The position numbers were made by a program, and so were the translations under genes. A stretch of DNA of 64,000 nt from Anoplopoma fimbria (taxonomy: Eukaryota; Chordata; Actinopteri; Perciformes; Anoplopomatidae): contig NC_072472.1 in assembly GCF_027596085.1 (NCBI RefSeq), forward strand, positions 21,064,680 to 21,128,679. The letters run 5' to 3'. Below the pieces are notes generated by a model that was not told the origin of the DNA, did no database searches, and saw only the letters and a list, made by a program, of their open reading frames with translations. Below are positions 62,540-64,000 of this stretch, in pieces (positions within the stretch are counted from its first letter, which is position 1; each line of letters starts with the position of its first letter).

Positions 62540-63850
62540 CAACCGGTCCGTTATTCTCCATCGTGCCGGGTGTGAGACTGCTCAGCCATTAATGTAAGAT
62601 TCAAGACCGCCATGGACATAATGTAGCCAATGTGATATGCTTCCAACCCTGTGCAACACACTTGCTATGTGATATAAGTAAAAACTGTGAAACTGAGATA
62701 AAAATGTGTGGCCGACTTTTCTAATGCAAATTAAATTGTATGATGACTTATTGGACACACCATCTTTAAACACTTTATCCCAGCCTGATCACAACACATG
62801 TATGTATGCTTTCAGGTTAAAAAAAGAGCTTACAGCTCCCTCACAGAACTTGTTGGCAGCACTTGGAACCTGAGTCTGCAGAACACAAGGTACAAGTAAA
62901 TGCATACACCAATGCATCACATTTTCCCCTTGTCAGACACTTCACATAATCTCCTTCGTGTTATCCCTGTGAGGGGAGAAATCATTTTCTCTCTCTTCAG
63001 GTGCTTTGGGCACATATTTGCATTTTCAGACGTCAGGCTCATTTAACATAATTTCAGGACATCAAGCTCTGCTGTTTCACCACGGCGATGTGTTATGGCA
63101 TTGTGACCAGGTCGAGTTTTCACCGGAGTGTCTTCACCTCTGTGTGAGGATGTGGAGCCCAAAGGTAAAGGTGCAATGCTTGCTATATATACACGCAGCG
63201 ATACACAATGCTAAAAAAAAGCACTTTAGTGCTACACTGATAAACACATATTGGTTTCTGACACTATCATGGCCATAATTCTTAATTTTTTTATATATCT
63301 GCTTCACAGGATCAGTATTTTTTTTCAAATGGCAGCTAGTAAAAATAGATTTTACATTAATGACTAAAACAATGTTGGTTTTATTGACGATACTGAGATT
63401 TAGAAAAAAACAGAAGATGCTCCAGCTGTCCAAGAATTTTGATTCCACTCAAACTAAAGGTTGATTTAGTAATTCCTGCAGGTACATCTTGGACATTAGG
63501 GCTTTTATATCATCTTCGTAAAGACTGACAAGTTGACAAGTGTGTGAGGTGGAGGGAACTTTTCTTTCTCATTCCCTGTTGGAGCATCCTTGGCAGGACT
63601 GAACCAACACAGAACACATCTCCATGCACTTAAAACACAACTTATCATCTGTTAGATGTCCCAACAAGCCTCACAGTCACGCTGACAGGTGATTTTTATA
63701 CAGAGAGAACAAGAAAGAAAGAGAGTATATATATATGTCTCAACAGTGCAGCACTCTGTTCTAACAGGAGCTGAGGAACCACAGACAAGACAGAAGGATG
63801 TAAACATATAGACTCAAAGAACAGAGACAGTGGAATAGAAGAAGTCTTAC
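62540..63850. other. Non-coding DNA, possibly intron 1 of the gene at the right edge
   Basis: If the exon at 63851-63911 is real, this stretch lies downstream of its splice donor on the minus strand. I could not find a convincing second exon in it. Only short chance frames (up to 104 codons at 63134-63448 minus) are present. Confidence 0.35.
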
Positions 63851-63911
63851 CTGGGAACACAAGCACAGCAAACACCCATGACAGGATGATGAAACATACC
63901 GAATTATACAT
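63851..63911 (-). CDS. Candidate first coding exon: signal peptide of an unidentified secreted or membrane protein
   Basis: The 61-nt segment opens with ATG and encodes MYNSVCFIILSWVFAVLVFP plus one base of the next codon. This is a short polar start followed by an uninterrupted hydrophobic core, as in a signal peptide. It ends at CCCAG followed by GTAAGA, a strong splice donor in phase 1, the usual arrangement for first exons of secreted and immunoglobulin-type proteins. A TATAAAA box lies about 40 bp upstream on the same strand. The gene would run leftward into the window. I do not recognise the protein, and no later exon was identified, so the identity is open and a chance arrangement is possible. 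Confidence 0.5.
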
Positions 63912-63948
63912 GCTTCCTAAACAGAGCTGATTCTGATCTGCTCGGCTG

Positions 63949-63955
63949 TTTTATA
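63949..63955 (-). promoter_or_regulatory. TATA box upstream of the candidate exon
   Basis: TATAAAA on the minus strand, about 38-45 bp upstream of the ATG at 63911. With transcription starting about 30 bp downstream of the box, the 5' untranslated leader would be only about 10-15 nt, which is short but possible. Confidence 0.45.
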
Positions 63956-64000
63956 CACGCTCTTTTTTTGTATCTTCCCACAACAGGGAGCTTCAGTGAG

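Noticed and set aside
63058..63164. Possible plus-strand internal exon between TTTCAG and GTAAAG
   Set aside because: The splice-site words are acceptable but the 36-residue product is unrecognisable and no partner exons were seen.

Overview
The window looks like a gene-poor, AT-rich piece of a teleost (probably percomorph) nuclear genome. The evidence is a 1.6-kb Tc1-like transposon with long IR/DR termini, several solo LTRs, many short non-autonomous DNA elements, CA/GT/TA microsatellites, and dispersed repeat families that I recognise from fish genomes. There is no prokaryotic gene organisation, CRISPR array, rRNA or confident functional tRNA gene. Most open reading frames are short chance openings or lie inside repeats.

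Layout. 1-15 kb: unique-looking non-coding DNA with a minisatellite built on an exact 96-bp higher-order period (1178-1712), one copy of a common dispersed repeat (4549-4806) and CA microsatellites. 15-25 kb: a fold-back MITE (15147-15631), two solo LTRs of one family on the minus strand (16378-17051; 22835-24381), the second split by a nested 845-bp inverted-repeat element (23434-24278), a solo LTR of another family on the plus strand (21043-21738), and a long TA tract near 19.7 kb. 25-29 kb: a dispersed repeat cut in two by a 2325-bp insertion that starts TG, ends CA and is flanked by CAGA on both sides. 31-36 kb: a hAT-type element with a perfect 8-bp target duplication, a LINE reverse-transcriptase remnant, another terminal-inverted-repeat element and a 21-bp perfect hairpin. 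38.1-39.7 kb: the Tc1-like element, whose 341-codon frame keeps the DD34E catalytic domain while the start of the DNA-binding domain is in another frame. 40-53 kb: old dispersed repeats and AT-rich DNA. 54.4-55.0 kb: a TTAA-flanked (piggyBac-type) non-autonomous element carrying a tRNA-like sequence. 58-62.5 kb: a ~400-bp block present twice, 3.8 kb apart.

The only good sign of a cellular gene is at the right edge. There a TATA box and a 61-bp coding exon on the minus strand (63851-63911) would encode a signal peptide ending at a GTAAGA splice donor. Its later exons could not be recognised.

No new multi-gene system is visible. The value of the window lies in its mobile-element structures, several bounded to the base by target duplications, and in a few unexplained hairpins and duplications. 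Family names rest on terminal structure and recall, not on database searches.
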